45,236 bases of DNA from JAHFKM01 sp035655455 (GTDB taxonomy: Archaea > Nanobdellota > Nanobdellia > SCGC-AAA011-G17 > GW2011-AR18). The position numbers were made by a program, and so were the translations under genes. Under the pieces are notes generated by a model, which was not told the DNA's origin, searched no databases, and saw nothing but the letters and a program-made list of their open reading frames with translations. The stretch is from contig DASRUL010000026.1 in assembly GCA_035655455.1 (NCBI GenBank), forward strand, positions 1 through 45,236, written 5' to 3'. This document shows positions 7,496-15,281 of this stretch, in pieces. Each line of letters begins with the position of its first letter. Within the stretch, counting starts at the first letter, position 1.

Positions 7496-9847
7496 CTATT
7501 CTTTAACGTTCCTTACGCTTCTCTCAACCTCAGCGATTAACTTCCTCGTCTTTACCACAACATCGGGATTCACAGACACAGACGTGATTCCATTTTTAAC
7601 TACAAACTCAGTCATTTCAGCATAAACGGAAACACTCTGACCACAAATAGAAACAGTCTTTCCAAACTTTTTAAACCCTTGAATGATATTCTCAATAGCT
7701 TTCAAGACAGCTGGATTTCTTTCATCAAAATACCCCATCCTGCCAAGCTTTCCAGAATCACGATCAACACACAAAACACCCTGTGTCAAGTCATTACTCC
7801 CAATAGAAGCGCCATCAATATCAAGCTGAGCGAACTCCTCAGGAATCAACGCAACAGCAGGAACTTCAGCCATCAACCACACCTTGAAATCATCAGCCCT
7901 TTGCAGCCCTTCTTCTCTCATTATTTCCAATACTTTTTCCACTTCCGACGTCGTCCTGACAAACGGAAGCATCACCATCACGTTGACCATGCCGGCCTCG
8001 CGCACTCTCTTTATGGCGCGACACTCCAACACAAACGCCTCTTTAAACTCCTCGCTCACATACCGAGAAACACCACGCCAGCCTATCATCGGATTTTCTT
8101 CCACAGGCTCAAACTGCCCACCACCCTCTAATCCTCTATACTCATTTGTCTTAAAATCAGAAAAACGCACCACGACAGGCCTTGGAAACACTGTCTTCGC
8201 GATTTTCTCAATACCCTCAGCCAGCTTCTCCACATACATCTGCTCCTTCTTGTTCTTTATCATGAACAACGGATGCTTTCCAATCCAACTCAAAATGATA
8301 AACTCCAGCCTCATCAACCCAATTCCATCAAACGGTAATGTTTTATACTTCTCAATCTGCTCAGGCTCACCAAGATTCATATACACTTTCGTTTTTGTTA
8401 CAAGTTCCTCCTCCTCCTCCTCCTCAATCAGATCATTCTCTTTAGCGGCAACGCTTCCAGCGTACACCTTTCCGGCAGCACCATCAACTGTAACAATCTC
8501 TCCCTCACCCAATAACGAAGTAGCCTTCTCAGTCCCAACAACAGCAGGAATTCCCATTTCTCTTGATACAATCGAAGCGTGACTTGTAAGCCCCCCCTCA
8601 TCAGTCACAATCGCAACAGCCTTCTGCATCGCCACCACAAAATCAGGAGACGTCATCTTCGTCACGAGCACATCACCCTTTTCCACCTTTGAAAGCTCTG
8701 ACATCTCCCTCACAACCTTCACAGGACCAACACCAACACCAGGAGACGCGCCAAGACCAACCACAAGGACTTTTCCTGCAGGCTCATCAACCTTTTTTAC
8801 CTCTTCTTCCTTCTTGGAAAGCGTGGTCACAGGCCGCGTCTGCACGATAAACACCCTCACCCCCTCCACAGCCCACTCAATGTCTTGCGGCTTTCCATAA
8901 TTTTTTTCTAAGATTATCGCAAAACGCGCAAGCCTCACAATCTCATCATCAGTCAACTTTTGCTTCGCGCCTTTTTCAGGAGTAAGCGTCTGCTTTCTGT
9001 TACCCCCTCTCTCCTCACGCATGTACGCCCAGCCTTGTTTTGTTATCTTCTTTTGTTTAACAGTTAATTGGCTCTTGTCAATAAGATATGTATCGGGGGT
9101 TAGCTCACCACCAACAACCGCTTCGCCAAGACCAAACGCGGCCTCAATCATGATTTCACTTTCATTATTCGTCGCTGGATTTACACTAAACATTACCCCC
9201 GCAATATCACTATTCACCATTCTCTGCACGACAACCGCGATAAACACCCTCTCCTGAGGAAACTTATTCTTCACCCTATAATAAATCGCACGCGCAGTGT
9301 ATAACGAAGCCCAACACTTCTTCACCGTTTCAATAACATTCTCAGCACCACGAACATTCAAAAAGGTAGCCTGCTGGCCAGCGAAAGATGCTTGATCTTG
9401 GTCTTCAGCATTCGCAGAAGAACGTACCGCAACCCAAGGAAGATCACGGCCGGCCATTACCAGACCAAGAAGACTCTGCACCTGACCAAGATTCCTCGCA
9501 AGATCACGATCAACATTCAACACCTCATATGCCTCCTTAATCTCTTCTTTCAACAAGGAAGGCATCTCAGCCTCGAGAATCATCTTTTGAATGTCAGAAG
9601 AAGTTTCCTGCAACAGCTTCGTGTCGGCGACATCAAGCTTTTCTAGTTTTTTTAAAATTTTATCCTTCAGTCCCGCACTCCTTAAAAAATCCTTAAACGC
9701 CTCAATGCTCACCACAAACCCAGGGGGTACAGGGAGCTTCAATTTGTACATCACCCCAAGATTCAGCGCCTTTCCCCCAACAAGGTTAAGATCAGCTTCC
9801 TGAATTTCTGAAAACCAAACAATATTCGAAATCTGAAACCACCTCAA
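7496..9847 (-). CDS. ppsA: Phosphoenolpyruvate synthase (pyruvate, water dikinase)
   Basis: A 783-residue enzyme converting pyruvate, ATP and water to PEP, AMP and phosphate, the first step of gluconeogenesis. It has the N-terminal ATP-grasp half (VGGKALNLG, VAVRSSANAED), the swivelling phosphohistidine domain with DEGGLTSHASIVSRE (catalytic His423), and the C-terminal TIM barrel (GLMRLEFI, then GSNDLTQGVL and ICGQSV near the end). An acidic run of seven Glu (about 475-485) forms the linker before the barrel. The start is uncertain: the frame opens with TTG at 9847, but GAGGTGG (9839-9845) sits right before an in-frame ATT at 9832, which may be the real start. Confidence 0.93.
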   Translation of the reverse strand: MRWFQISNIVWFSEIQEADLNLVGGKALNLGVMYKLKLPVPPGFVVSIEAFKDFLRSAGLKDKILKKLEKLDVADTKLLQETSSDIQKMILEAEMPSLLKEEIKEAYEVLNVDRDLARNLGQVQSLLGLVMAGRDLPWVAVRSSANAEDQDQASFAGQQATFLNVRGAENVIETVKKCWASLYTARAIYYRVKNKFPQERVFIAVVVQRMVNSDIAGVMFSVNPATNNESEIMIEAAFGLGEAVVGGELTPDTYLIDKSQLTVKQKKITKQGWAYMREERGGNRKQTLTPEKGAKQKLTDDEIVRLARFAIILEKNYGKPQDIEWAVEGVRVFIVQTRPVTTLSKKEEEVKKVDEPAGKVLVVGLGASPGVGVGPVKVVREMSELSKVEKGDVLVTKMTSPDFVVAMQKAVAIVTDEGGLTSHASIVSREMGIPAVVGTEKATSLLGEGEIVTVDGAAGKVYAGSVAAKENDLIEEEEEEELVTKTKVYMNLGEPEQIEKYKTLPFDGIGLMRLEFIILSWIGKHPLFMIKNKKEQMYVEKLAEGIEKIAKTVFPRPVVVRFSDFKTNEYRGLEGGGQFEPVEENPMIGWRGVSRYVSEEFKEAFVLECRAIKRVREAGMVNVMVMLPFVRTTSEVEKVLEIMREEGLQRADDFKVWLMAEVPAVALIPEEFAQLDIDGASIGSNDLTQGVLCVDRDSGKLGRMGYFDERNPAVLKAIENIIQGFKKFGKTVSICGQSVSVYAEMTEFVVKNGITSVSVNPDVVVKTRKLIAEVERSVRNVKE

Positions 9848-9881
9848 CCACAGAGCATGTTTAACCTACTTAAAGCTTTCT

Positions 9882-10301
9882 TCACCCAAAAAATAATTTA
9901 TAGACGCTTGAGATAACATTAGAAACCCTCTCAGCCAGGGAGAACTTTGTTGGCGCGGCCATCTCAACGACAGGCCTCCAGTCACACGCCTTTAACATGA
10001 TTTTTCCAGAAGTTTTTTCTTTGTAGCGCAGGAATTTACCTCTCTCAGGAACGTACGGCATGAACTCTTGCCTTCCGGAAATATTTTCCCACTTCACAAG
10101 GCCATCGTTCAACCTGCTCGACTCATCGCCCATAATCACAGATTCAAGCCTAGAACGATACAACGCGCTAAAAACATCAGGCTTCTCCTCCCTTCTAGGG
10201 TACAGCCTCGCAACTTCCTCTCTTGAAACAACCTTCTCTTTTTTACTAACATCGTCAAAGTAAACAAACGTTCCTTTCCCATACCTTATATCTTGGTGCA
10301 T
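9882..10301 (-). CDS. Hypothetical protein
   Basis: A 139-residue soluble protein starting MHQDIRYGKGTFVYFDDV, with mixed alpha/beta character and no Cys clusters or membrane segments except a mildly hydrophobic end (VSNVISSVYKLFFG). CTTTTATAAATG upstream gives a good TATA box, so it has its own promoter although it precedes ppsA on the same strand. No family recognised and no obvious link to PEP synthase. Confidence 0.6.
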   Translation of the reverse strand: MHQDIRYGKGTFVYFDDVSKKEKVVSREEVARLYPRREEKPDVFSALYRSRLESVIMGDESSRLNDGLVKWENISGRQEFMPYVPERGKFLRYKEKTSGKIMLKACDWRPVVEMAAPTKFSLAERVSNVISSVYKLFFG

Positions 10302-10373
10302 GCTTCTTTTTTCTTGGGAGACTCATTTATAAAAGTTTGTGTTCACAATACGAAAGCCTTCCGAAGAATTCTC

Positions 10374-10910
10374 TTATGTAGGAACAATTCCTCTCTTGTT
10401 TTCCTCAATCCTGACTAAGTACTTTCCAGGAAGACGAGGACCAGCAGCCGCCAACGCCTTGCCCGCCTTCTCCACCTGAGCCTTATCCACAAACGCGGTA
10501 AACACTATTGTTCCAGTTTTTATTTGGGCAGCAGTTCCGATGACTTTTCCAAACGAGTGCGCCATTCCTGTCTGCAAACGATCAGCATGAGCGCCACCAA
10601 GCATCTTGTTCTCCCTTAACGCATGGTGCGGAAACACATTCAGCTTCAAAAAATACTCTTGACCAAGCACCTCCTGCAATCTGTTATTCACCACAAGACG
10701 CGCAGACTCCAACGCGTTATTCCTAATCTGCAACGAACCACGCGCGACATACTTTACAACATGGGAATACGCCTTGCTCGTGCCCATTCCAAAACGCGCG
10801 ATCTTATGCGGAGGAAACGAACGAATGTAATTCTTTTTCTTATATTTCGACTTCCTTGTGTAAGGACGCTCCAGCCTTCTATAACACCTAAATGTTCTCA
10901 AGCCGACCAT
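10374..10910 (-). CDS. rpl10e: Large-subunit ribosomal protein L10e (uL16)
   Basis: A 178-residue archaeal/eukaryotic L10e, located near the A-site tRNA elbow of the large subunit. Characteristic text includes RCYRRLERPYTRKSKYKKKN at the N-terminus, HVVKYVARGSLQIRNNALES, VFPHHALRENKMLGGAHADR and RLQTGMAHSFGKVIG. The length is as expected. CTTATATAATG about 25 bases before the ATG supports a leaderless transcript. It is transcribed alone here. Confidence 0.95.
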   Translation of the reverse strand: MVGLRTFRCYRRLERPYTRKSKYKKKNYIRSFPPHKIARFGMGTSKAYSHVVKYVARGSLQIRNNALESARLVVNNRLQEVLGQEYFLKLNVFPHHALRENKMLGGAHADRLQTGMAHSFGKVIGTAAQIKTGTIVFTAFVDKAQVEKAGKALAAAGPRLPGKYLVRIEENKRGIVPT

Positions 10911-11110
10911 AATTTTTTAAGAACAAGAGGCATTATATAAGATTTACTGAACTGTGCACTGTGAAGTCTAAGTCTCTTTCCTAAATCTTGTTTTTTTGTG
11001 CATAGGGCATATTGAAGAAGCTTGGGTTATCCATAGGAAAACTAGGTTTGAGGGAGTTGGAGTGTAACTCGTGAAAAGGACTTAGGGCAAAGTTAGATTT
11101 ATCGAAATTC

Positions 11111-11124
11111 TTATATATTTATAA
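11111..11124 (+). promoter_or_regulatory. TATA box before the LSm-like hypothetical gene
   Basis: TTATATATTTATAA, near-palindromic, lies 22-35 bases before the ATG at 11146. The 235 bases between L10e and this gene otherwise hold no gene I can support. Confidence 0.5.
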
Positions 11125-11145
11125 GTAGTTACCATTTAGATTAAA

Positions 11146-11490
11146 ATGGAAAGAAATCCAATGTTAGAACGTTATGTCGGACAATATGTGAGAGTTTGTC
11201 TTGATAAAGAAGCAATAGCAAGATCAGTAGTGCCAGATATCTTTTATGGAAAAATAACAGGATTTGATACAAACTTTATTGAATTAAGTTTCTGGTCAAA
11301 TGATTCAGGAATATTTGGAACTAGAGATATTCTAAGAGGAATAGGAGGAGAATTAGACAGACCATTTTATGACTCAGGTAAATCCGTTTCTTCAGTAGAA
11401 GCTATAGAACTTCATGAGAATGAAAATCATAGTAGACCTACATTGTTGAATCAGAGAACAATAGTTAGCATAGAAAATTTATTACCTTGA
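11146..11490 (+). CDS. Hypothetical protein, weakly Sm/Hfq-like
   Basis: A 114-residue protein. The segment YVGQYVRVCLDK ... DIFYGKITGFDTNFIELSF has the strand pattern of an Sm1 motif (short helix, then three strands with a Gly and an Asp at the turn), hence a speculative LSm/Hfq-like fold. The second half shows no recognisable Sm2. Codon use is AT-rich (AGA, ATA, TTA), unlike the ribosomal genes on either side, which suggests later acquisition. Function unknown. Confidence 0.55.
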   Translation: MERNPMLERYVGQYVRVCLDKEAIARSVVPDIFYGKITGFDTNFIELSFWSNDSGIFGTRDILRGIGGELDRPFYDSGKSVSSVEAIELHENENHSRPTLLNQRTIVSIENLLP

Positions 11491-11635
11491 TTAATTACAC
11501 TGTAAAATTCACATTGCACTAAACTGTTTTTTCTAAAAATCATCTTTCACAGCCACAATCTTTTACTGCACCCGAACATAAAGAGCATCAAACACAGCTC
11601 TCCTCGGAAAACTTATCCCTATAGGCATTTTCTCT

Positions 11636-11893
11636 TTACTCAACAAGAACTTTTTGACCAATCGCCTGACCAGGCATTCCTGTCTCGAACTGCACCCTCA
11701 TCGCGCCCTTGTTCCCGTGCACATTCGTCACCTTACCCTCAAGCTTCTTGTTAGCGGGACTTGCCCATATCACTTTTTTACCTAAGAATTGTCTCGCCTT
11801 CTCCCTAGAATCAACAGCAGCGACAGTTAGGATCATCTGGTTTCCATGATACGTCCTCCTGCCACGTCTATAATGCACAATCACGCCTTCCAT
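11636..11893 (-). CDS. rpl35ae: Large-subunit ribosomal protein L35Ae (eL33)
   Basis: An 85-residue L35Ae with the small beta-barrel signature HYRRGRRTYHGNQMIL, the Lys/Trp segment LGKKVIWASPANKKLEGKV, and the terminal HGNKGAMRVQFETGMPGQA motif that contacts 23S rRNA. This family occurs in archaea and eukaryotes only. The TATA-like TTTTTATAG lies about 25 bases before the start. It is divergent from L21e. Confidence 0.95.
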   Translation of the reverse strand: MEGVIVHYRRGRRTYHGNQMILTVAAVDSREKARQFLGKKVIWASPANKKLEGKVTNVHGNKGAMRVQFETGMPGQAIGQKVLVE

Positions 11894-11988
11894 TCTTTCT
11901 CGTACCGTCCACCTCTATAAAAACATTTTCTTTTAAAAAAAGCAAAAAGCCCCGATACATTTATAAGTCTGTCAGCCTCCCACCATCC

Positions 11989-12279
11989 ATGGCCAAGCGC
12001 ATCGGCGGCACACGCAGAAAAACACGACACAAATTCGCCAAGAACGTCAGACAACGAGGAAAAATCAGCCTCGCCCACTACTTCCAAAGCTTTAGCAATG
12101 GAGACAACGTCTGCCTGGTAGCAGAACCAAGCATTCACAAAGGGCTGTACCACGCACGCTTCCATGGCAAGGCAGGCACCATCACAGGAAAACGCGGCTC
12201 TTGTTACGAAGTAAAAATCCAAGATTTGAACATGCAAAAAACCCTTATTGTGCACCCCATCCATCTGAGGAGGTTCTAG
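11989..12279 (+). CDS. rpl21e: Large-subunit ribosomal protein L21e
   Basis: A 96-residue eL21. Hallmarks are the very basic N-terminus (KRIGGTRRKTRHKFAKN), the SH3-like barrel text FSNGDNVCLVAEPSIHKG and HGKAGTITGKRGSCYEVKI. It binds 23S rRNA domain II/5S region on the ribosome. ATTTATAAG (11959-11967) is the TATA box. It heads the common archaeal operon L21e-RpoF-DUF655, with two bases separating its stop and the RpoF ATG. Confidence 0.95.
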   Translation: MAKRIGGTRRKTRHKFAKNVRQRGKISLAHYFQSFSNGDNVCLVAEPSIHKGLYHARFHGKAGTITGKRGSCYEVKIQDLNMQKTLIVHPIHLRRF

Positions 12280-12281
12280 CC

Positions 12282-12617
12282 ATGGATGTTGACGTCCTCG
12301 AACTTCACTCCCTCTCAGCACCTCACCTCAAGGCGAGACTTGAAGCGCTCAAGGAAGCAAACAAAGAACTCAACTTCAGAGCAGCTAAGGTCTTAGAACA
12401 CCTCAACGAGTTTACAAGCCTCAACCAAGAAAAGGCGGCAGCACTCAAACAAAAAATCCTCGACCTCAACATTCCAAGACTGAAAGACAAACACGCGGAC
12501 AAAATCCTCGACATCATGCCAACCAATGTCGAAGAAATCAAGGCCCTCTTCAGCGGAGAAAACATCACCCTCAAACAAGAGGACCTCACTAAACTGCTCA
12601 ACACCCTCAAAGAATAA
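12282..12617 (+). CDS. rpoF: RNA polymerase subunit F (Rpo4/RPB4)
   Basis: A 111-residue RPB4 homologue that forms the polymerase stalk with RpoE and helps DNA melting and binding of the exiting RNA. The all-helical HRDC-like C-terminus ends in KHADKILDIMPTNVEEIKAL, the family's best conserved stretch. The frame is open further upstream, but the ATG at 12282 is chosen because GAGGAGGT lies seven bases before it and it follows the L21e stop directly. Operon member between L21e and DUF655. Confidence 0.88.
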   Translation: MDVDVLELHSLSAPHLKARLEALKEANKELNFRAAKVLEHLNEFTSLNQEKAAALKQKILDLNIPRLKDKHADKILDIMPTNVEEIKALFSGENITLKQEDLTKLLNTLKE

Positions 12618-12635
12618 CCATGCTCGGCACTTCCC

Positions 12636-13190
12636 ATGACCACCAAAGAAGAACACGCAATCATCCTGGACTTCCTTCCCAACGGGTACCCTTTCGACCA
12701 GCGACCACTCCACAAAAAAACACCCATCGCCCAGGCCTTAGGCAAAGAAACTCTTGTCCTTCTTGAGCTTGTGCCAAAAAAAGACGTCTTCCTCCAGCCG
12801 TACGAAGAAGTTTACATTGGAGAAAGCAAACGAGAAAAAATCCATCACATCCTCGGAAGAATCAACCCCTCAAAGCTGACGGAAACCGCACGAGCAGAAC
12901 TCGGCTTTGTCATCAACGATCTTGTTCTCAAGAGCCAAGCTAAATTCATCAGCTTTATCAACAACGCTGGACCCATTACCACCAGAAGACACCAACTCGA
13001 ACTCTTACCAGGCATCGGCAAAAAACACCTCCTCGAAATCCTCGAGGCACGCGACCACGCACCCTTCAAAGACTTCGCAGACTTACACAGCCGCGTCAAA
13101 CTCCTTCCCGACCCTGAAAAGATCATTGTCAGAAGAATCCTCCAAGAACTTGAGGGCAACGAGAAGTATTATTTGTTTGTACGGCCGTAA
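12636..13190 (+). CDS. DUF655 RNA-binding protein
   Basis: A 184-residue DUF655 protein: an N-terminal OB-like part (AIILDFLPNGYPFDQRP) and a C-terminal helix-hairpin-helix tract (RHQLELLPGIGKKHLLEILE). It is found almost always between rpoF and ksgA in archaeal genomes, where a ribosome-assembly or RNA-related role is assumed. Here ksgA does not follow; the next gene, after about 200 bases, is S13. Start chosen at ATG 12636, 18 bases after the RpoF stop. Confidence 0.88.
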   Translation: MTTKEEHAIILDFLPNGYPFDQRPLHKKTPIAQALGKETLVLLELVPKKDVFLQPYEEVYIGESKREKIHHILGRINPSKLTETARAELGFVINDLVLKSQAKFISFINNAGPITTRRHQLELLPGIGKKHLLEILEARDHAPFKDFADLHSRVKLLPDPEKIIVRRILQELEGNEKYYLFVRP

Positions 13191-13340
13191 ACCTATAAAA
13201 CTCTTGAAAAAAAGTACTACTTAGAGTTAATAGCATAATTTTTTAGAGAAGTGAAGAATTTATTTTTTTTTAATTGTGCAAAACTAGAAATCACACGGGC
13301 GGAGGCTTAATTAATGTGCAAAGTCGGTATAATAAGAAAG

Positions 13341-13349
13341 TTTATAAAT
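13341..13349 (+). promoter_or_regulatory. TATA box of the S13-S4-S11 operon
   Basis: TTTATAAAT lies 44-52 bases before the TTG start of S13, leaving a leader of roughly 20 bases that carries GGGAGGA (13383-13389). The S13 operon therefore appears to use Shine-Dalgarno initiation. The roughly 200-base gap before S13 otherwise holds only AT-rich sequence. Confidence 0.5.
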
Positions 13350-13392
13350 CAAGGCTAAATTCACACCCTAACCCTTATCCAAGGGAGGAACC

Positions 13393-13893
13393 TTGACAGA
13401 AGAGACCATCAAACCATTCCAGCGTGTCCTCAAAACAGACCTCGAAGGCAACCTTCCCCTCTCTAAAGCCTTGCTTAAAATCCACGGCATCGGCTTCTCC
13501 ACCGCAAACGCGGTCTGCACAATCCTCAACATCCCAAAAACAAAAAAGGCAGGAGTTCTTACCCAGCAAGAAGTAACCAGCATCGAGGCCTTCTTCGCAG
13601 AAAAAAAGGCGCCAGCGTGGATGTACAACCACAGAAAGACCTTTGACACTGGAGAAGACTCCCATCTCCTCGGCCCAGACCTCAAACTCACCCAGGAATT
13701 CGACATCAAACGCCTCAAAAAAATCAAATCCTACAGGGGCATGAGACACGCACTCGGACAACCAGTAAGAGGACAACGCACAAGATCCCACTTCAGACAC
13801 GGACGAGCAGTCGGCGTCCTCAAATCTAAGATAGCAAAAGCCGCAGCAGCCGCAGCACCAGCAAAGCCTGGAGCAAAAGAGGCAAAGAAGTAA
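13393..13893 (+). CDS. rps13: Small-subunit ribosomal protein S13
   Basis: A 166-residue uS13 of the head of the small subunit, contacting tRNAs at the P site. Family text: KALLKIHGIGFSTANAVC (helix-hairpin-helix), KSYRGMRHALGQPVRGQRTR and SHFRHGRAVGV. An Ala/Lys-rich tail (AAAAAAPAKPGAKEAKK) extends the C-terminus. The start is TTG with a strong GGGAGGA seven bases upstream. S4 follows after two bases. Confidence 0.95.
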   Translation: MTEETIKPFQRVLKTDLEGNLPLSKALLKIHGIGFSTANAVCTILNIPKTKKAGVLTQQEVTSIEAFFAEKKAPAWMYNHRKTFDTGEDSHLLGPDLKLTQEFDIKRLKKIKSYRGMRHALGQPVRGQRTRSHFRHGRAVGVLKSKIAKAAAAAAPAKPGAKEAKK

Positions 13894-13895
13894 CT

Positions 13896-14501
13896 ATGGG
13901 GGACCCGCGCAAAATCAGAAAAAAATACAAAGGACCAGGACACCCCTGGAAACGCGATAGACTAGAAGCAGAAAGAGTCCTCAAAAAAGAGTACGGACTG
14001 AAGAACAAGACCGAACTCTACAAGACAGAATCAAAGCTCAGAAGATACACCGGCCAAGCAAAAAGACTCATCAAAGACAGGGCATTAGCCCAAGCCGCAC
14101 TTGAAGAACACCAACTCTTGCAGAAGCTCTACAGGCTCTGCTTGGTCGAAGAAAAGGCGCAGCTTGAGGACGTGCTCTTACTCAACGTCAGAAACCTTCT
14201 CGACAGAAGACTCCAAACACTCGTCCACAAACACAACCTCTCACTCACCTCGAAACAAGCCAGGCAATTTATCGTTCACGGACATGTTCTTGTGAACAAC
14301 CAAAAAATAGACGCGCCCTCTTACCTTGTCTCACGAGCAGAAGAATCCAGCATCACCTTCAACACCCTCTCAACGCTCGCAAGCCAAGACCACCCAGAAC
14401 GAGCTAAAGAACGCAAGACAAAACAAGCGCCGTCAGAAGAGAAAAAAGAACTCGTAGAACTTAAGAAAGTAGAAGAAGTAGTCGGAGCTGTCGTACAATG
14501 A
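13896..14501 (+). CDS. rps4: Small-subunit ribosomal protein S4
   Basis: A 201-residue archaeal uS4. The N-terminus MGDPRKIRKKYKGPGHPWKR is the archaeal/eukaryotic S9-type start, followed by the S4 RNA-binding domain (NLLDRRLQTLVHKHNLSLTS, ARQFIVHGHVLVN). It binds the 5' domain of 16S rRNA early in assembly. The C-terminus carries an unusual Lys/Glu/Val-rich tail. Its last four bases overlap the S11 start (ATGA). Confidence 0.96.
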   Translation: MGDPRKIRKKYKGPGHPWKRDRLEAERVLKKEYGLKNKTELYKTESKLRRYTGQAKRLIKDRALAQAALEEHQLLQKLYRLCLVEEKAQLEDVLLLNVRNLLDRRLQTLVHKHNLSLTSKQARQFIVHGHVLVNNQKIDAPSYLVSRAEESSITFNTLSTLASQDHPERAKERKTKQAPSEEKKELVELKKVEEVVGAVVQ

Positions 14502-14896
14502 AAGAAACAAAACTCCACTGGGGCATCGCGCACATTTACTCCAGCTACAATAATACAATCATTCATCTTACCGACTTGTCTGGAAGTGAGACTCTTGGGA
14601 AGGCGTCAGGAGGCATGGTGGTCAAAGCGCACCGCATGGAATCCTCACCCACCGCAGCAATGAACGCAGCAAAAATCGCTGCAGAACAAGCGCGAGAAAA
14701 AGGCATCAACGCCCTCCACATCAAAGTCAGAGCGCCAGGCGGACACAACGGGCCAACAAACACCGGACCAGGAGCAAACGCTGCAGTCAGGGCTCTTTCT
14801 AGATTAGGATTTAGGATCGGGATCATCGAAGACACGACACCCTTACCCCACGATGGGTGCAAGAAGAAAGGTGGAAAAAGAGGAAGACGGGTGTAA
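14498..14896 (+). CDS. rps11: Small-subunit ribosomal protein S11
   Basis: A 132-residue uS11 of the platform of the small subunit. Diagnostic text: WGIAHIYSSYNNTIIHLTDL, GGMVVKAHRMESSPTAAM, VRAPGGHNGPTNTGPGAN and the end TTPLPHDGCKKKGGKRGRRV. It overlaps S4 by four bases. In most archaea rpoD (Rpo3) comes next; here an unrelated AT-rich gene follows instead. Confidence 0.97.
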   Translation: MKETKLHWGIAHIYSSYNNTIIHLTDLSGSETLGKASGGMVVKAHRMESSPTAAMNAAKIAAEQAREKGINALHIKVRAPGGHNGPTNTGPGANAAVRALSRLGFRIGIIEDTTPLPHDGCKKKGGKRGRRV

Positions 14897-14904
14897 GGTT
14901 TTTT

Positions 14905-15279
14905 ATGACAAGAGAACAAATTCATATTAGAGATCCTGGTCTTGAGACGAGAGCAAGAGAAGCACTTCACAACTTATCTGAAACCGGAATCATTCTTAAA
15001 ATTAGCGGATCTCCAATAGATGCTCAAAGATATATCCATATTGCTCAGGATAGAAGTGTTCATGGCGAACCCTTCGCACTTATCATGCCTTCACGAGGAG
15101 CAGAACTAGAATTAGTCTACGTTCCTTCATCTCCCTTATCGGTGCTTTCCCTAAGAGCAAACAAAAGCTGGTTTGAGGTAGAAACTTCCCCCTATAGATT
15201 TATCATCTCGCCAGACGATCGATGGGACGCAACACATAAAAAAGATGATTGGGTTGAACTTCCTTATCCTCTTCAGTGA
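14905..15279 (+). CDS. Hypothetical protein
   Basis: A 124-residue protein beginning MTREQIHIRDPGLETRAREA, with alternating strands (ILKISGSPIDAQRYIHIAQD, PFALIMPSRGAELELVYVP) and no membrane segments. The ATG at 14905 lies nine bases after the S11 stop without a good ribosome site, so it may be read through from the S13 operon. AT-richer codon use than S11. It ends two bases before the converging aldolase-like gene. Family not recognised. Confidence 0.6.
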   Translation: MTREQIHIRDPGLETRAREALHNLSETGIILKISGSPIDAQRYIHIAQDRSVHGEPFALIMPSRGAELELVYVPSSPLSVLSLRANKSWFEVETSPYRFIISPDDRWDATHKKDDWVELPYPLQ

Positions 15280-15281
15280 AA

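Noticed and set aside
7679..8582. Two long plus-strand frames of 150 and 232 codons
   Set aside because: Both are antisense to the well-supported PEP synthase gene and translate to Ser/Thr/Pro-rich text with no family character.
10960..11100. A minus-strand frame reading SFPMDNPSFFNMPYAQKNKI
   Set aside because: Only 17 codons follow the ATG and no ribosome site or conserved family is visible; treated as intergenic sequence.
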